Of a stretch of 5,018 nucleotides of DNA, positions 1 through 5,018 are shown piece by piece. The position numbers were made by a program, and so were the translations under genes. Position 1 is the stretch's first letter. The number at the start of each line of letters is the position of its first letter. A model generated the notes under the pieces. It saw only the letters and a program-made list of their open reading frames with translations. It was not told the origin of the DNA and made no database searches. The DNA lies in assembly GCA_913020705.1 (NCBI GenBank), contig CAJWBY010000243.1, positions 1 through 5,018 of the forward strand, written 5' to 3'. This DNA comes from an uncultured Colwellia sp. (GTDB lineage Bacteria > Pseudomonadota > Gammaproteobacteria > Enterobacterales > Alteromonadaceae).

Positions 1-428
1 GCCGCCAACAACACTTTAATTTGCGTGGCAAACAAAACCGCCTCTTTATACTTAACTATATATAAAGGGTGCCGTCCAAAATGATCATTAACAATAAAAA
101 ATCGTTGTTGCGCCTCATCCATTAACCCCCAGATAAAACCACCACGCAATAAAGCAATCTGCTGATCCGTCATATGATCTAAACGGGGCATGATATTATC
201 ATCGTCAAGCGATTCAAACTCGCCAGTCATCACAATTCTTTCAGTTTCCGCAGACGCATACACATTAGCGGTATCTGATTTTTGCGCAATAACAGCCAAA
301 CCTGAAAACTCAGTCTGCCATGCTTGCTGATTACAAGCCGACGGCACATAAGCCGCCGATAACATAGTTTTTAATGTTGTTTCTGGTAATTCTTTTTTTA
401 CATCAAAGTACCCAACGATAGCCGCCAC
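1..428 (-). CDS. Asparagine-synthetase-like protein, N-terminal part, degenerate glutaminase domain (partial, runs off left edge)
   Basis: This is the first 142 codons of a minus-strand gene that continues beyond position 1. The start is GTG at 428-426: an in-frame TGA lies three codons upstream, and an AGGGTGAT ribosome-binding sequence precedes it. The translation fits the class II glutamine amidotransferase fold that opens AsnB-type proteins. It begins MAAIVGYFD where the family has MCGIAGIF. W37 sits where the conserved W follows HRGPD. GGFIWGLMDEAQQRFFIVND (96-115) and HFGRHPLYI (116-124) match the DRFGxxPLYY block, and VLFATQIKVLL (131-141) matches LLFASEIKALL. Key residues are missing: the nucleophile Cys2 is Ala, the HRGPD arginine region is not recognisable, and the NGEIYN loop is replaced around VMTGEFE. 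Glutamine hydrolysis is therefore unlikely. In the wider family, loss of this Cys is known in beta-lactam synthetase, CarA and lasso-peptide cyclases. The ATP-using synthetase domain lies outside the window, so the substrate is unknown. AsnB-like enzymes also occur in O-antigen and exopolysaccharide loci, which suits the glycosyltransferase next to it. Confidence 0.8.
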   Translation of the reverse strand, partial: MAAIVGYFDVKKELPETTLKTMLSAAYVPSACNQQAWQTEFSGLAVIAQKSDTANVYASAETERIVMTGEFESLDDDNIMPRLDHMTDQQIALLRGGFIWGLMDEAQQRFFIVNDHFGRHPLYIVKYKEAVLFATQIKVLLA

Positions 429-433
429 TTTAA

Positions 434-441
434 ATCACCCT
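434..441 (-). promoter_or_regulatory. Ribosome-binding site deciding the GTG start of the asparagine-synthetase-like gene
   Basis: On the minus strand AGGGTGAT lies five bases before the GTG at 428. It matches the GGTGAT part of the 16S anti-Shine-Dalgarno complement. No other start near the conserved N-terminus is usable: an in-frame stop lies just upstream, and the next ATG is residue 22, inside the domain. Confidence 0.6.
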
Positions 442-455
442 ATTTAAAAAAATTA

Positions 456-485
456 ATTATAATTGTATAACTTTGTTAGCAGTAA
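456..485 (-). promoter_or_regulatory. Possible promoter for the asparagine-synthetase-like gene
   Basis: The minus strand has a perfect -10 hexamer TATAAT (461-456) about 27 bases before the GTG start. The only -35 at usable spacing is TTACTG (485-480, 18-bp spacer), which is poor. The region is very AT-rich, so a chance TATAAT is possible. If real, it would give the gene its own transcription despite the repeat-filled gap behind the glycosyltransferase. Confidence 0.25.
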
Positions 486-496
486 CGACATGGGGC

Positions 497-512
497 GCAG
501 GTTTTAACCTGC
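497..512. repeat. Short perfect palindromic hairpin
   Basis: GCAGGTT and AACCTGC form a perfect 7-bp stem around a two-base TT loop. The flanking GGGGC (492-496) and GCCCC (536-540) can form a further outer stem. Compact C/G-capped palindromes like this are typical REP-type intergenic sequences. Its function here is unknown; it lies upstream of the asparagine-synthetase-like promoter candidate. Confidence 0.6.
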
Positions 513-572
513 ATTATTAACTAATGTTACGCAGAGCCCCTATTTTACAGCCCTGATTATATAACACCAAGC

Positions 573-650
573 AGCCCGTATGAAGCTTGCACAATACGGG
601 AATTTGACGCACTGTTTATCCCATATTCCGTACCTTCATACGGGCTACGG
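573..650. repeat. Pair of REP-like elements in head-to-head orientation (BIME-like)
   Basis: AGCCCGTATGAAG (573-585) recurs as an exact reverse complement at 634-646. Each copy is itself a hairpin. The left one pairs CCCGTAT (575-581) with ATACGGG (594-600). The right one, read on the minus strand, pairs CCCGTAT with ATATGGG through one G-T pair. Two short imperfect palindromes sharing a head sequence and facing each other is the arrangement of bacterial interspersed mosaic elements. In other gammaproteobacteria these are mobilised by REP-associated Y1 transposases. No such transposase gene is visible here. Genome copy number, which would settle it, cannot be seen from this window. Confidence 0.6.
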
Positions 651-705
651 TTACTTTGTTTTTTAACATCGATGAAAAAACTATTTTCACACGACATTAT
701 ATAAA

Positions 706-844
706 GCAGACTAAAGAGACTGTGAAAGTATTCAATAAAGCAACTAAAAACAGCAAAATATATGCTGTAACTTATTTATTGTTCGTTGCCGAAGTAGGTT
801 TTTTAACCTAATTTCGGAATACTTTCACAGCCTGTTTAGTCTGC
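706..844. mobile_element. 139-bp MITE-like element with 28-bp terminal inverted repeats
   Basis: Positions 706-733 and 817-844 are inverted repeats matching at 26 of 28 positions; the inner 14 bp (CTGTGAAAGTATTC, 720-733) are identical. The symmetry stops abruptly at 706 and 844, which defines the ends. The interior holds two further hairpins: CAATAAA/TTTATTG (733-739 with 775-781) enclosing ACAGC/GCTGT (750-754 with 764-768), and a stem around TAGGTT/AACCTA (789-817) with a TTTT loop. The element can thus fold as a long stem opening into two arms. It has no coding capacity, as expected of a non-autonomous MITE. I see no target-site duplication. It could instead be a structured RNA gene. Confidence 0.6.
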
Positions 845-958
845 ACCCCATTCGATATGCTTAACTTAATGAGAATTTAAGTAAGACTTCGTAACATTAG
901 TTATTAATACAAGTTCAGGTTAAAAATAACGACCCACTAATTTAAAATTACAGGAAGC

Positions 959-1927
959 CTACTTATATTCAATAAGCGCACTTTTTTTACCCAACAATTT
1001 ATTAAAGAAAAATTTCGCTTGACCTATCGCTTGCGGAAATTTCACTAACACACAAAAATAAGCGTACAACCAATCTTCTTTTATAGCAATACGTAACACC
1101 TGTATAGGATAAATGAGAAACAAGCCTAACAAACGAATATTATATAATGACAACAAGCCAAACACGATTGGCAATAGTAATCCCCAGCCAAAAATACGTG
1201 CATTATGCCTAAACCAATATCTTTCAGGAAATTTTCTATGCTTCCACGCCACCTCAGCAAAGGCATGGCCTGTTCTAACAGCGCGTTTATACCACTGATA
1301 TAAACTATGCAAATCAGAATCATGCCAAGTCATATCAGCAGCCAGACTGACTATATTCCAACCCCCTCGCCTTAAACGCAAACATAAATCTGGCTCTTCT
1401 CCAGCAATTAAGTTAGCATTATAACCGCTCATAGCTTTAAATGCCTGAACAGACATTAAAGCATCGCCGCCGCAAGTCTCTGTATAACCTGCTGGTACCT
1501 GCCAATCTCTATCTGCTTGGTAATTATAAACAGAAGCATCAGGAAAGCGCTCTTTACGCAAACCAAAGACAACCCCCAAAGTATTTTCAACGCTATCTTG
1601 CCTAAATCGCTCTAAAGCCCTATCAAACCACCCTTCAATAAACTCACAATCCCCATCCACAAATTGTACATACTCAATATCGGAAAATTCCGTTAGTAGC
1701 TTAGTAAAACCCTCATTTCTCGCTCTAGCGGCTGTAAAAGGCTCGCTCAAATCTAAATCAACAATATGTACCCCCAAACCACTCGCAAACAAAACGCTAT
1801 CATCTGAAGAGCCCGAGTCCACATAAACAATATGAGAAACCACACCAATAACAGAATGTAAGCATTTTTTTAAACGCTCACCTTCATTTCGGCCGATGAC
1901 GACCACACCAATATTTTTATATCTCAT
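959..1927 (-). CDS. Family 2 glycosyltransferase (GT-A fold), probably exopolysaccharide or O-antigen synthesis
   Basis: The 322-residue protein is predicted to transfer a sugar from a nucleotide-sugar donor to a glycan or lipid-linked acceptor on the cytoplasmic face of the inner membrane. Motifs in order: VVIGRNEGERL (9-19) and VDSGSSDDS (36-44), the usual nucleotide-binding segments; FTAARARNEGF (64-74); VDGDCEF (90-96), containing the D91-G-D93 metal/donor DXD motif; CGGDALMS (152-159); GEEPDLCLRLRRGGW (176-190), the acidic acceptor-side motif; and QWYKRAVRTGHAF (211-223), a late basic/aromatic segment seen in polysaccharide-locus members. Residues about 245-282 are strongly hydrophobic, so the tail is probably membrane-embedded. 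The domain begins five residues after the ATG, which supports this start, although the ribosome-binding site is weak (AGAAAT). Length is normal and the core looks intact. It is divergent from the beta-helix gene and lies upstream, on the same strand, of the asparagine-synthetase-like gene. Donor and acceptor cannot be told from sequence. Confidence 0.9.
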   Translation of the reverse strand: MRYKNIGVVVIGRNEGERLKKCLHSVIGVVSHIVYVDSGSSDDSVLFASGLGVHIVDLDLSEPFTAARARNEGFTKLLTEFSDIEYVQFVDGDCEFIEGWFDRALERFRQDSVENTLGVVFGLRKERFPDASVYNYQADRDWQVPAGYTETCGGDALMSVQAFKAMSGYNANLIAGEEPDLCLRLRRGGWNIVSLAADMTWHDSDLHSLYQWYKRAVRTGHAFAEVAWKHRKFPERYWFRHNARIFGWGLLLPIVFGLLSLYNIRLLGLFLIYPIQVLRIAIKEDWLYAYFCVLVKFPQAIGQAKFFFNKLLGKKSALIEYK

Positions 1928-1953
1928 ATATTTCTAATGAATGAGTAATAGTA

Positions 1954-1981
1954 ATCATAAATAAACTAGGCAAGATGTTAA
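1954..1981 (-). promoter_or_regulatory. Promoter candidate for the glycosyltransferase gene
   Basis: On the minus strand TTAACA (1981-1976) and TATGAT (1959-1954), separated by 16 bp, each match five of six bases of the sigma-70 consensus. The -10 ends 26 bases before the ATG at 1927, which gives a short leader. A weaker alternative is TTGCCT (1973-1968) with TATTAC (1950-1945) at 17-bp spacing. Confidence 0.5.
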
Positions 1982-2016
1982 CCTTTAATGCACCACATAT
2001 ACAGATAAAAATTCAC

Positions 2017-2032
2017 CTGTACCAAGGTACAG
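2017..2032. promoter_or_regulatory. 16-bp dyad, possible regulator-binding site
   Basis: CTGTACC and GGTACAG are perfect 7-bp inverted arms around AA, centred at 2024.5. That is about 43 bases upstream of the start expected from the extended -10 at 2056-2061, on a promoter with no good -35. This is the usual place for an activator that contacts RNA polymerase directly. It is also about 77 bases upstream of the predicted glycosyltransferase start, so one site could serve both directions. The regulator is unknown. The dyad is intergenic if translation of the beta-helix gene starts at 2098. Confidence 0.45.
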
Positions 2033-2052
2033 TAACATTGCCGTACATCTAT

Positions 2053-2061
2053 TGGTATAAT
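2053..2061 (+). promoter_or_regulatory. Extended -10 promoter for the beta-helix protein gene
   Basis: TGGTATAAT is a perfect extended -10 (TGn followed by TATAAT). It would start transcription near 2068, about 30 bases before the ATG at 2098. At 17-18 bp spacing the -35 region (TAACAT or GTAACA) is poor, and TTGCCG (2038-2043) is too close. The promoter may therefore rely on the extended -10 plus an activator at the adjacent dyad. Confidence 0.5.
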
Positions 2062-2085
2062 TCGAGTCACTTACACTATCGTTCA

Positions 2086-2091
2086 AGAGGA
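2086..2091 (+). promoter_or_regulatory. Ribosome-binding site that sets the beta-helix gene start at 2098
   Basis: AGAGGA lies six bases before the ATG at 2098, a good strength and spacing. The frame is open back to an ATG at 1975, but the sequence from 1975 to 2097 contains the promoter and dyad, and its translation would bury the signal peptide. Confidence 0.7.
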
Positions 2092-2097
2092 ACCCCA

Positions 2098-4791
2098 ATG
2101 AATATTAAAGCTATCAGTTTAGTCTTAGGACTAAGCATTACGGGCAACTTAGCCGCTGCCGAGCGTATGTGCTTCGGACAAGTACCGGTGGAAACCAGCA
2201 CAGATTTAGTTGCTAAAATTACAGTTGCGGAAAACAATTATTTTACAGACAATAAATGTAAGCATTTTTTTTCCTACTATGAAAAACATGTAGACTTCAC
2301 ACAAGCAGAGTGTGAAGCAAACAAAGAACAACTTTCTTTGGATAAAGGCTACGCACCTTTTGGTGTATTCTTACGAGGTACTGATTCAACAAGTAAAGGT
2401 AATATATCGTCTTATGACTGGGAAATTAAAAACATTGCTACTAATGAAATATTAACCACTTACAACGCATTCAATGCGTCTTATGTATTCGACGAACCTG
2501 GTGAATATAGCGCAATTTTAACTATTACCGGTAAAGATGGATCTACGAGTACAGCGACAAAAGACATTACTGTTTGGGCCCGTGACGGTAAAAACTACTT
2601 TGTTGATAGTGCAATAGGTGATGATAGATATGACGGATTATCTCAAACAGCTGATAATACTTGCGATGCTAATACTGCCGTACTAAACTCATGTGCAGGC
2701 CCATGGAAAACAGCAACTAGGGCGCTAGGGGAGATGGCGCCGTATCAAGTTACAAACTACCCTAATGGTGAATACACAGCCGACAATATTTGTTCAAATA
2801 CCGAGACAGTTAACATTGTTAGATACAATGCTGGTAACTTTAAACTATATAGAGATAGTCCCTATCTAGAAGCTGAAGTAAAAAAGGATATGAATGGTGA
2901 TCTCCTTCCTGTCCTCCCTACTCAATTATGCCTTCAAACAGCAGCCAAAAGGCAAACCGTACTAAGACCCGGAGACAATGTTTTATTTAATCGAGGACAA
3001 CAATTTAATTTAGAAACGGGATTGAATACACTATATAAATATACTGCAAATAATAATGGTACAGTTTACAATTATGAAAGGCTAGATATTCAACCCATCA
3101 CTTCCATTGCCCACTGGTCCAAAGCTCTAGGCATTCACTTTAGTGCTTACGGCACAGGCCCATTACCACTTATTAAAAATACAGGAAAAGCATCACATAG
3201 TGCCATACAGCTAAAAGGTGTTGGTATGTTTGGATTTAGTATGAGTAATTTAGAATTTACTCTAGAATCAGAAATTCCAAACCCATTTAAAAATCGAGCT
3301 ACATTTGTCACTGCATACCAAAACCCCATTAATTCAGTTTTTAAAAATATAACTGTTGAAAAAATGGACCAAGGTATTGTTTATTCAAATGGTGTCGATG
3401 CACAAGGTTTATTTATTTTTGATTCTCATTTGTATGACTCCAATCAAATGCAACTCTACACAGGTAACAGCCTTGATGGTGTAGCCCTTGTCAACAACAC
3501 CCTAGACTATTCCGCTAACCATTTAATTTACAGTCACATATCTCATGGATTAGTTTATAATAACACCCTAAGTCGCCCTGCTTTTGGCCGTACAGCCTAC
3601 AGACTAGCTGGAGGTACATTTGATAACCCAAATAACTATGTCTGGATATCTGACAATAAAGTATCTGGATGGATAGATCCACGCACTGCAGCTGAATTTG
3701 GTAAAGCATTTGCAGACGGTAAGCGCTACAATTATACATTACTAGATATAGCACCAAATAACACAAGTGACTTAGCCATTCATGATGTTGTTTTAACTAG
3801 AAATATAGTTTCCAATGCTGAAACATTCTTAAGTCTAGGCGCTAGCGAAAATATTACAATTAGTAATAATATATTTAAATCGGCCGATTCTTTTTATTCA
3901 CCTAGAATAAAATTGAACGCAGAGGCTTCACAACGCCCACTAGTAAATATAAACATCATCAACAATAAATTTATTGATTCCGCACCACAAATAAATGCAG
4001 GGCACGTAGTCACAAGTTTTATTAACTTAAATAACTACAACCAGAAAAAATGCAATGACCAATTCAATAATTCGCAACTTAAAATCACTAAAAATGCATT
4101 CTACGTAACACACAATCAGCGCAGAATATTTGACTTTACTCCGCTAAAACAAGGAAAGGATTTAACCGGTTCAATACTACCAGATTTAACCTTAGATCAA
4201 GCAGAAAGCTTCTTAAACAAGGAGTTAATGTTTTCACAAAATCAAATGATTTCACCCGATAATACTATATCTACCGTCCAAATTGGTGGCAACAGACTTT
4301 CATTTGGCGATACTAAGGAAACCAATATTGATTGGTCTCAATATTATCAAGGAACTGATTACAGACTATATAACAGCCTTAGTCAATTCACTCAATCTAC
4401 GGGAGATAATCCATGGCTTTCAAGCAATAGCACTTCAATTGAAACATTACTAGCATCTAATTATGCCATTACTTCAATTACAACCGCTACGAAACTCACA
4501 TGGGATGACCTGATTGCCTATGCCCAAGAAAACAACATTAGCCCTTCAGATCTAGAATCCATGATACTTAATCAAGTCTTAGCAGAAAACCCAAGCTATT
4601 CAGGTCCAAATGGTGAATATTCAGCTGATATATCCACTTTGAATAAAGTAGGAAACTGGTTTGCTTCAATTTCTAGCCAAATAGGGCAATTATTTACTAC
4701 AGGAGAAGATCAATACCGTGATGCTAAAAACTTAGCATCTAAAAATAATATTCCCGCTAGTAAAGTAATGCAGGATATAAATAAAATTTAA
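2098..4791 (+). CDS. Exported PKD-domain and right-handed parallel beta-helix protein, possible polysaccharide lyase or epimerase
   Basis: The 897-residue product starts with a typical signal peptide: K4, a hydrophobic core to about 18, and AAA at 19-21 as the likely cleavage site. It should act in the periplasm, on the cell surface or outside the cell. Residues about 80-162 form a PKD-like beta-sandwich (Y106-D-W108 and GEYSAILTI from 135). Next comes YFVDSAIGDDRYDGL (167-181) and, after a cysteine-flanked insert (C189, C199), GPWKTATRAL; this is the usual entry to pectate-lyase-like beta-helices. Helix coils follow with an asparagine ladder: NN at 466, 488, 590 and 622, DN at 519, RN at 568 and KN at 665. 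Eight cysteines (25, 54, 72, 189, 199, 232, 278, 652) could form disulfides. The last part, about 775-897, is serine/asparagine-rich and then largely helical; I do not recognise it. The fold is typical of polysaccharide lyases, epimerases and phage-type depolymerases, but no catalytic set is identifiable, so substrate and activity are unassigned. It has its own divergent promoter and terminator and looks monocistronic. No PEP-CTERM, LPXTG or autotransporter anchor is seen. Confidence 0.85.
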   Translation: MNIKAISLVLGLSITGNLAAAERMCFGQVPVETSTDLVAKITVAENNYFTDNKCKHFFSYYEKHVDFTQAECEANKEQLSLDKGYAPFGVFLRGTDSTSKGNISSYDWEIKNIATNEILTTYNAFNASYVFDEPGEYSAILTITGKDGSTSTATKDITVWARDGKNYFVDSAIGDDRYDGLSQTADNTCDANTAVLNSCAGPWKTATRALGEMAPYQVTNYPNGEYTADNICSNTETVNIVRYNAGNFKLYRDSPYLEAEVKKDMNGDLLPVLPTQLCLQTAAKRQTVLRPGDNVLFNRGQQFNLETGLNTLYKYTANNNGTVYNYERLDIQPITSIAHWSKALGIHFSAYGTGPLPLIKNTGKASHSAIQLKGVGMFGFSMSNLEFTLESEIPNPFKNRATFVTAYQNPINSVFKNITVEKMDQGIVYSNGVDAQGLFIFDSHLYDSNQMQLYTGNSLDGVALVNNTLDYSANHLIYSHISHGLVYNNTLSRPAFGRTAYRLAGGTFDNPNNYVWISDNKVSGWIDPRTAAEFGKAFADGKRYNYTLLDIAPNNTSDLAIHDVVLTRNIVSNAETFLSLGASENITISNNIFKSADSFYSPRIKLNAEASQRPLVNINIINNKFIDSAPQINAGHVVTSFINLNNYNQKKCNDQFNNSQLKITKNAFYVTHNQRRIFDFTPLKQGKDLTGSILPDLTLDQAESFLNKELMFSQNQMISPDNTISTVQIGGNRLSFGDTKETNIDWSQYYQGTDYRLYNSLSQFTQSTGDNPWLSSNSTSIETLLASNYAITSITTATKLTWDDLIAYAQENNISPSDLESMILNQVLAENPSYSGPNGEYSADISTLNKVGNWFASISSQIGQLFTTGEDQYRDAKNLASKNNIPASKVMQDINKI

Positions 4792-4803
4792 CTACTTAAC
4801 CTT

Positions 4804-4836
4804 ACAAGGGCAATCTATTCGGTTGCCCTTGTTTTT
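4804..4836 (+). terminator. Rho-independent terminator of the beta-helix gene
   Basis: ACAAGGGCAA (4804-4813) pairs perfectly with TTGCCCTTGT (4823-4832) around a nine-base loop, and the stem runs into TTTTT (4832-4836). It starts 12 bases after the stop codon. A GC core, a perfect 10-bp stem and a T-tract make this the clearest regulatory element in the window. It indicates that the beta-helix gene is not co-transcribed with anything to its right. Confidence 0.9.
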
Positions 4837-4859
4837 CAACAATCAATTTATATAACTCC

Positions 4860-5018
4860 CCAAACTATTAACTACCACGCTTATAAAACGTGGTTTAAGT
4901 TCGACCTAAAAGGCCGTTCTCAGCAAACCCTATCTGAGGCATTGCTGAAATAAGATCAAGTTGTTCCCAATATTTCAGTGGTTATTTATTATCTTGGAAC
5001 TTTACATACTTTCTTATC
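4860..5018 (-). mobile_element. Possible end of an IS200/IS605-type element entering from the right edge
   Basis: On the minus strand ACCACG (4894-4889) pairs with CGTGGT (4879-4874) around TTTTATAAG and is followed at once by AGTTAATAG. A subterminal hairpin followed by a TAGTT-like sequence resembles the right ends of IS200/IS605-family elements. About 90 bases further in, a minus-strand frame ends IRKYVKFQDNK-stop, which looks like the C-terminal helix of Y1 (TnpA) transposases. Both signals are short and only suggestive. The element boundary near 4860 is a guess, and most of the element would lie outside the window. A second inverted repeat, CTGAAATA/TATTTCAG (4945-4952 with 4971-4978), lies inside. 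Confidence 0.3.
4982..5018 (-). CDS. Possible C-terminal tail of a gene from the right edge (TnpA-like?)
   Basis: On the minus strand the frame reads IRKYVKFQDNK and stops at TAA (4984-4982). Only 11 codons are visible. The IRxYVxxQ pattern resembles the last helix of IS200/IS605 Y1 transposases, and the hairpin at 4874-4894 sits where the right end of such an element would be. With so few residues this could be chance. Confidence 0.2.
   Translation of the reverse strand, partial: IRKYVKFQDNK

Larger units (their letters stand above)
511..910. repeat. Imperfect 20-bp inverted repeat enclosing the REP pair and the MITE-like element
   Basis: The left arm (511-530) and right arm (891-910) are reverse complements at 18 of 20 positions. 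They include the uninterrupted core TAACTAATGTTACG (518-531) against CGTAACATTAGTTA (890-903). Similarity continues outward more loosely: TTTTAACCTG at 502-511 corresponds to the reverse complement of CAGGTTAAAA at 916-925, offset by a few bases. The arms could be ends of a decayed mobile element into which the inner repeats inserted, or two copies of a dispersed repeat in opposite orientation. No target duplication is evident. Confidence 0.5.
429..958. other. 530-bp gene-free stretch filled with inverted repeats
   Basis: I find no convincing coding frame on either strand. The open frames are at most about 28 codons, lack ribosome-binding sites and overlap the palindromes. The stretch separates two genes on the same strand that would otherwise look like neighbours in an operon. 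It holds, left to right: a small palindrome (497-512), a REP-like pair (573-650), a MITE-like element (706-844), and a bulged hairpin (CTTA/TAAG plus CTTAA/TTAAG, 860-885). No T-rich intrinsic terminator follows the glycosyltransferase gene, so read-through into the asparagine-synthetase-like gene cannot be excluded. Confidence 0.7.

Noticed and set aside
580..666. 28-codon plus-strand frame starting at ATG 580
   Set aside because: It coincides with the REP-like pair, so its sequence is explained by the palindromes, and it has no ribosome-binding site.
706..844. tRNA or other known RNA gene in the branched element
   Set aside because: There is no T-loop GTTCGA motif in place, no CCA-type acceptor and no anticodon-arm geometry. 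The long near-perfect terminal stem fits a MITE better.
573..910. CRISPR array
   Set aside because: The repeats are inverted and of different families. There are no regularly spaced direct repeats with unique spacers.
429..958. A small precursor peptide, such as a lasso precursor, upstream of the asparagine-synthetase-like gene
   Set aside because: The minus-strand frames that I read there, between about 430 and 650, are 7-12 codons long and sit in palindromes. No leader-core pattern is seen.
1113..1323. Open frames of 61 and 65 codons over the glycosyltransferase gene
   Set aside because: They lie inside a well-supported coding gene in other frames, show no recognisable domain and have no expression signals.
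1975..2097. Upstream in-frame ATG extending the beta-helix protein by 41 residues
   Set aside because: It would bury an excellent signal peptide, has no better ribosome-binding site, and covers the promoter and dyad. The ATG at 2098 has AGAGGA at the right spacing.
3147..3766. Minus-strand open frames of 60 and 83 codons inside the beta-helix gene
   Set aside because: They are antisense to clear beta-helix coils, with cysteine- and tyrosine-rich low-plausibility translations and no ribosome-binding sites.
4895..4981. 28-codon open minus-strand frame containing YWEQLDLISAMPQIGFAENG
   Set aside because: It is bounded by stops on both sides and has no start at its beginning. The composition looks protein-like, and it could be a remnant of a disrupted gene, but I do not recognise a family.

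Overview
The window looks like part of a surface- or exopolysaccharide-type locus from a moderately AT-rich Gram-negative bacterium, most likely a gammaproteobacterium. That placement rests on the kind of genes, an exported signal-peptide protein and REP-like intergenic palindromes. No marker gene is present, so it is tentative.

Layout: (1) 1-428, minus strand: the N-terminal 142 residues of an asparagine-synthetase-family protein that runs out of the left edge. Its glutaminase-like domain lacks the catalytic cysteine. (2) 429-958: a 530-bp stretch without a gene but dense in inverted repeats. It holds a short palindrome, a head-to-head pair of REP-like hairpins, and a 139-bp MITE-like element with 28-bp terminal inverted repeats that can fold into a three-way branched structure. 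The REP pair and the MITE-like element lie between an imperfect 20-bp inverted repeat about 400 bp across. (3) 959-1927, minus: a family 2 (GT-A) glycosyltransferase with a membrane-associated C-terminus. (4) 1928-2097: a divergent regulatory region with a promoter candidate on each strand and a 16-bp dyad placed like an activator site. (5) 2098-4791, plus: an 897-residue exported protein with a signal peptide, one PKD-like domain, a right-handed parallel beta-helix and an unassigned C-terminal extension. (6) 4804-4836: a clear intrinsic terminator. (7) 4837-5018: what may be the end of an IS200/IS605-type element entering from the right edge.

How the genes may work together (inference): the glycosyltransferase would add sugars to a lipid-linked or growing glycan at the inner membrane. 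The asparagine-synthetase-like protein could amidate a carboxylate in that pathway, or make an amide bond in another product. The divergently transcribed beta-helix protein would act outside the cytoplasm on a polysaccharide, by lysis, epimerisation or binding. The shared divergent control region is consistent with co-regulation but does not prove it.

The items most worth following up are the degenerate glutaminase domain, the branched repeat element, and the C-terminal part of the beta-helix protein.
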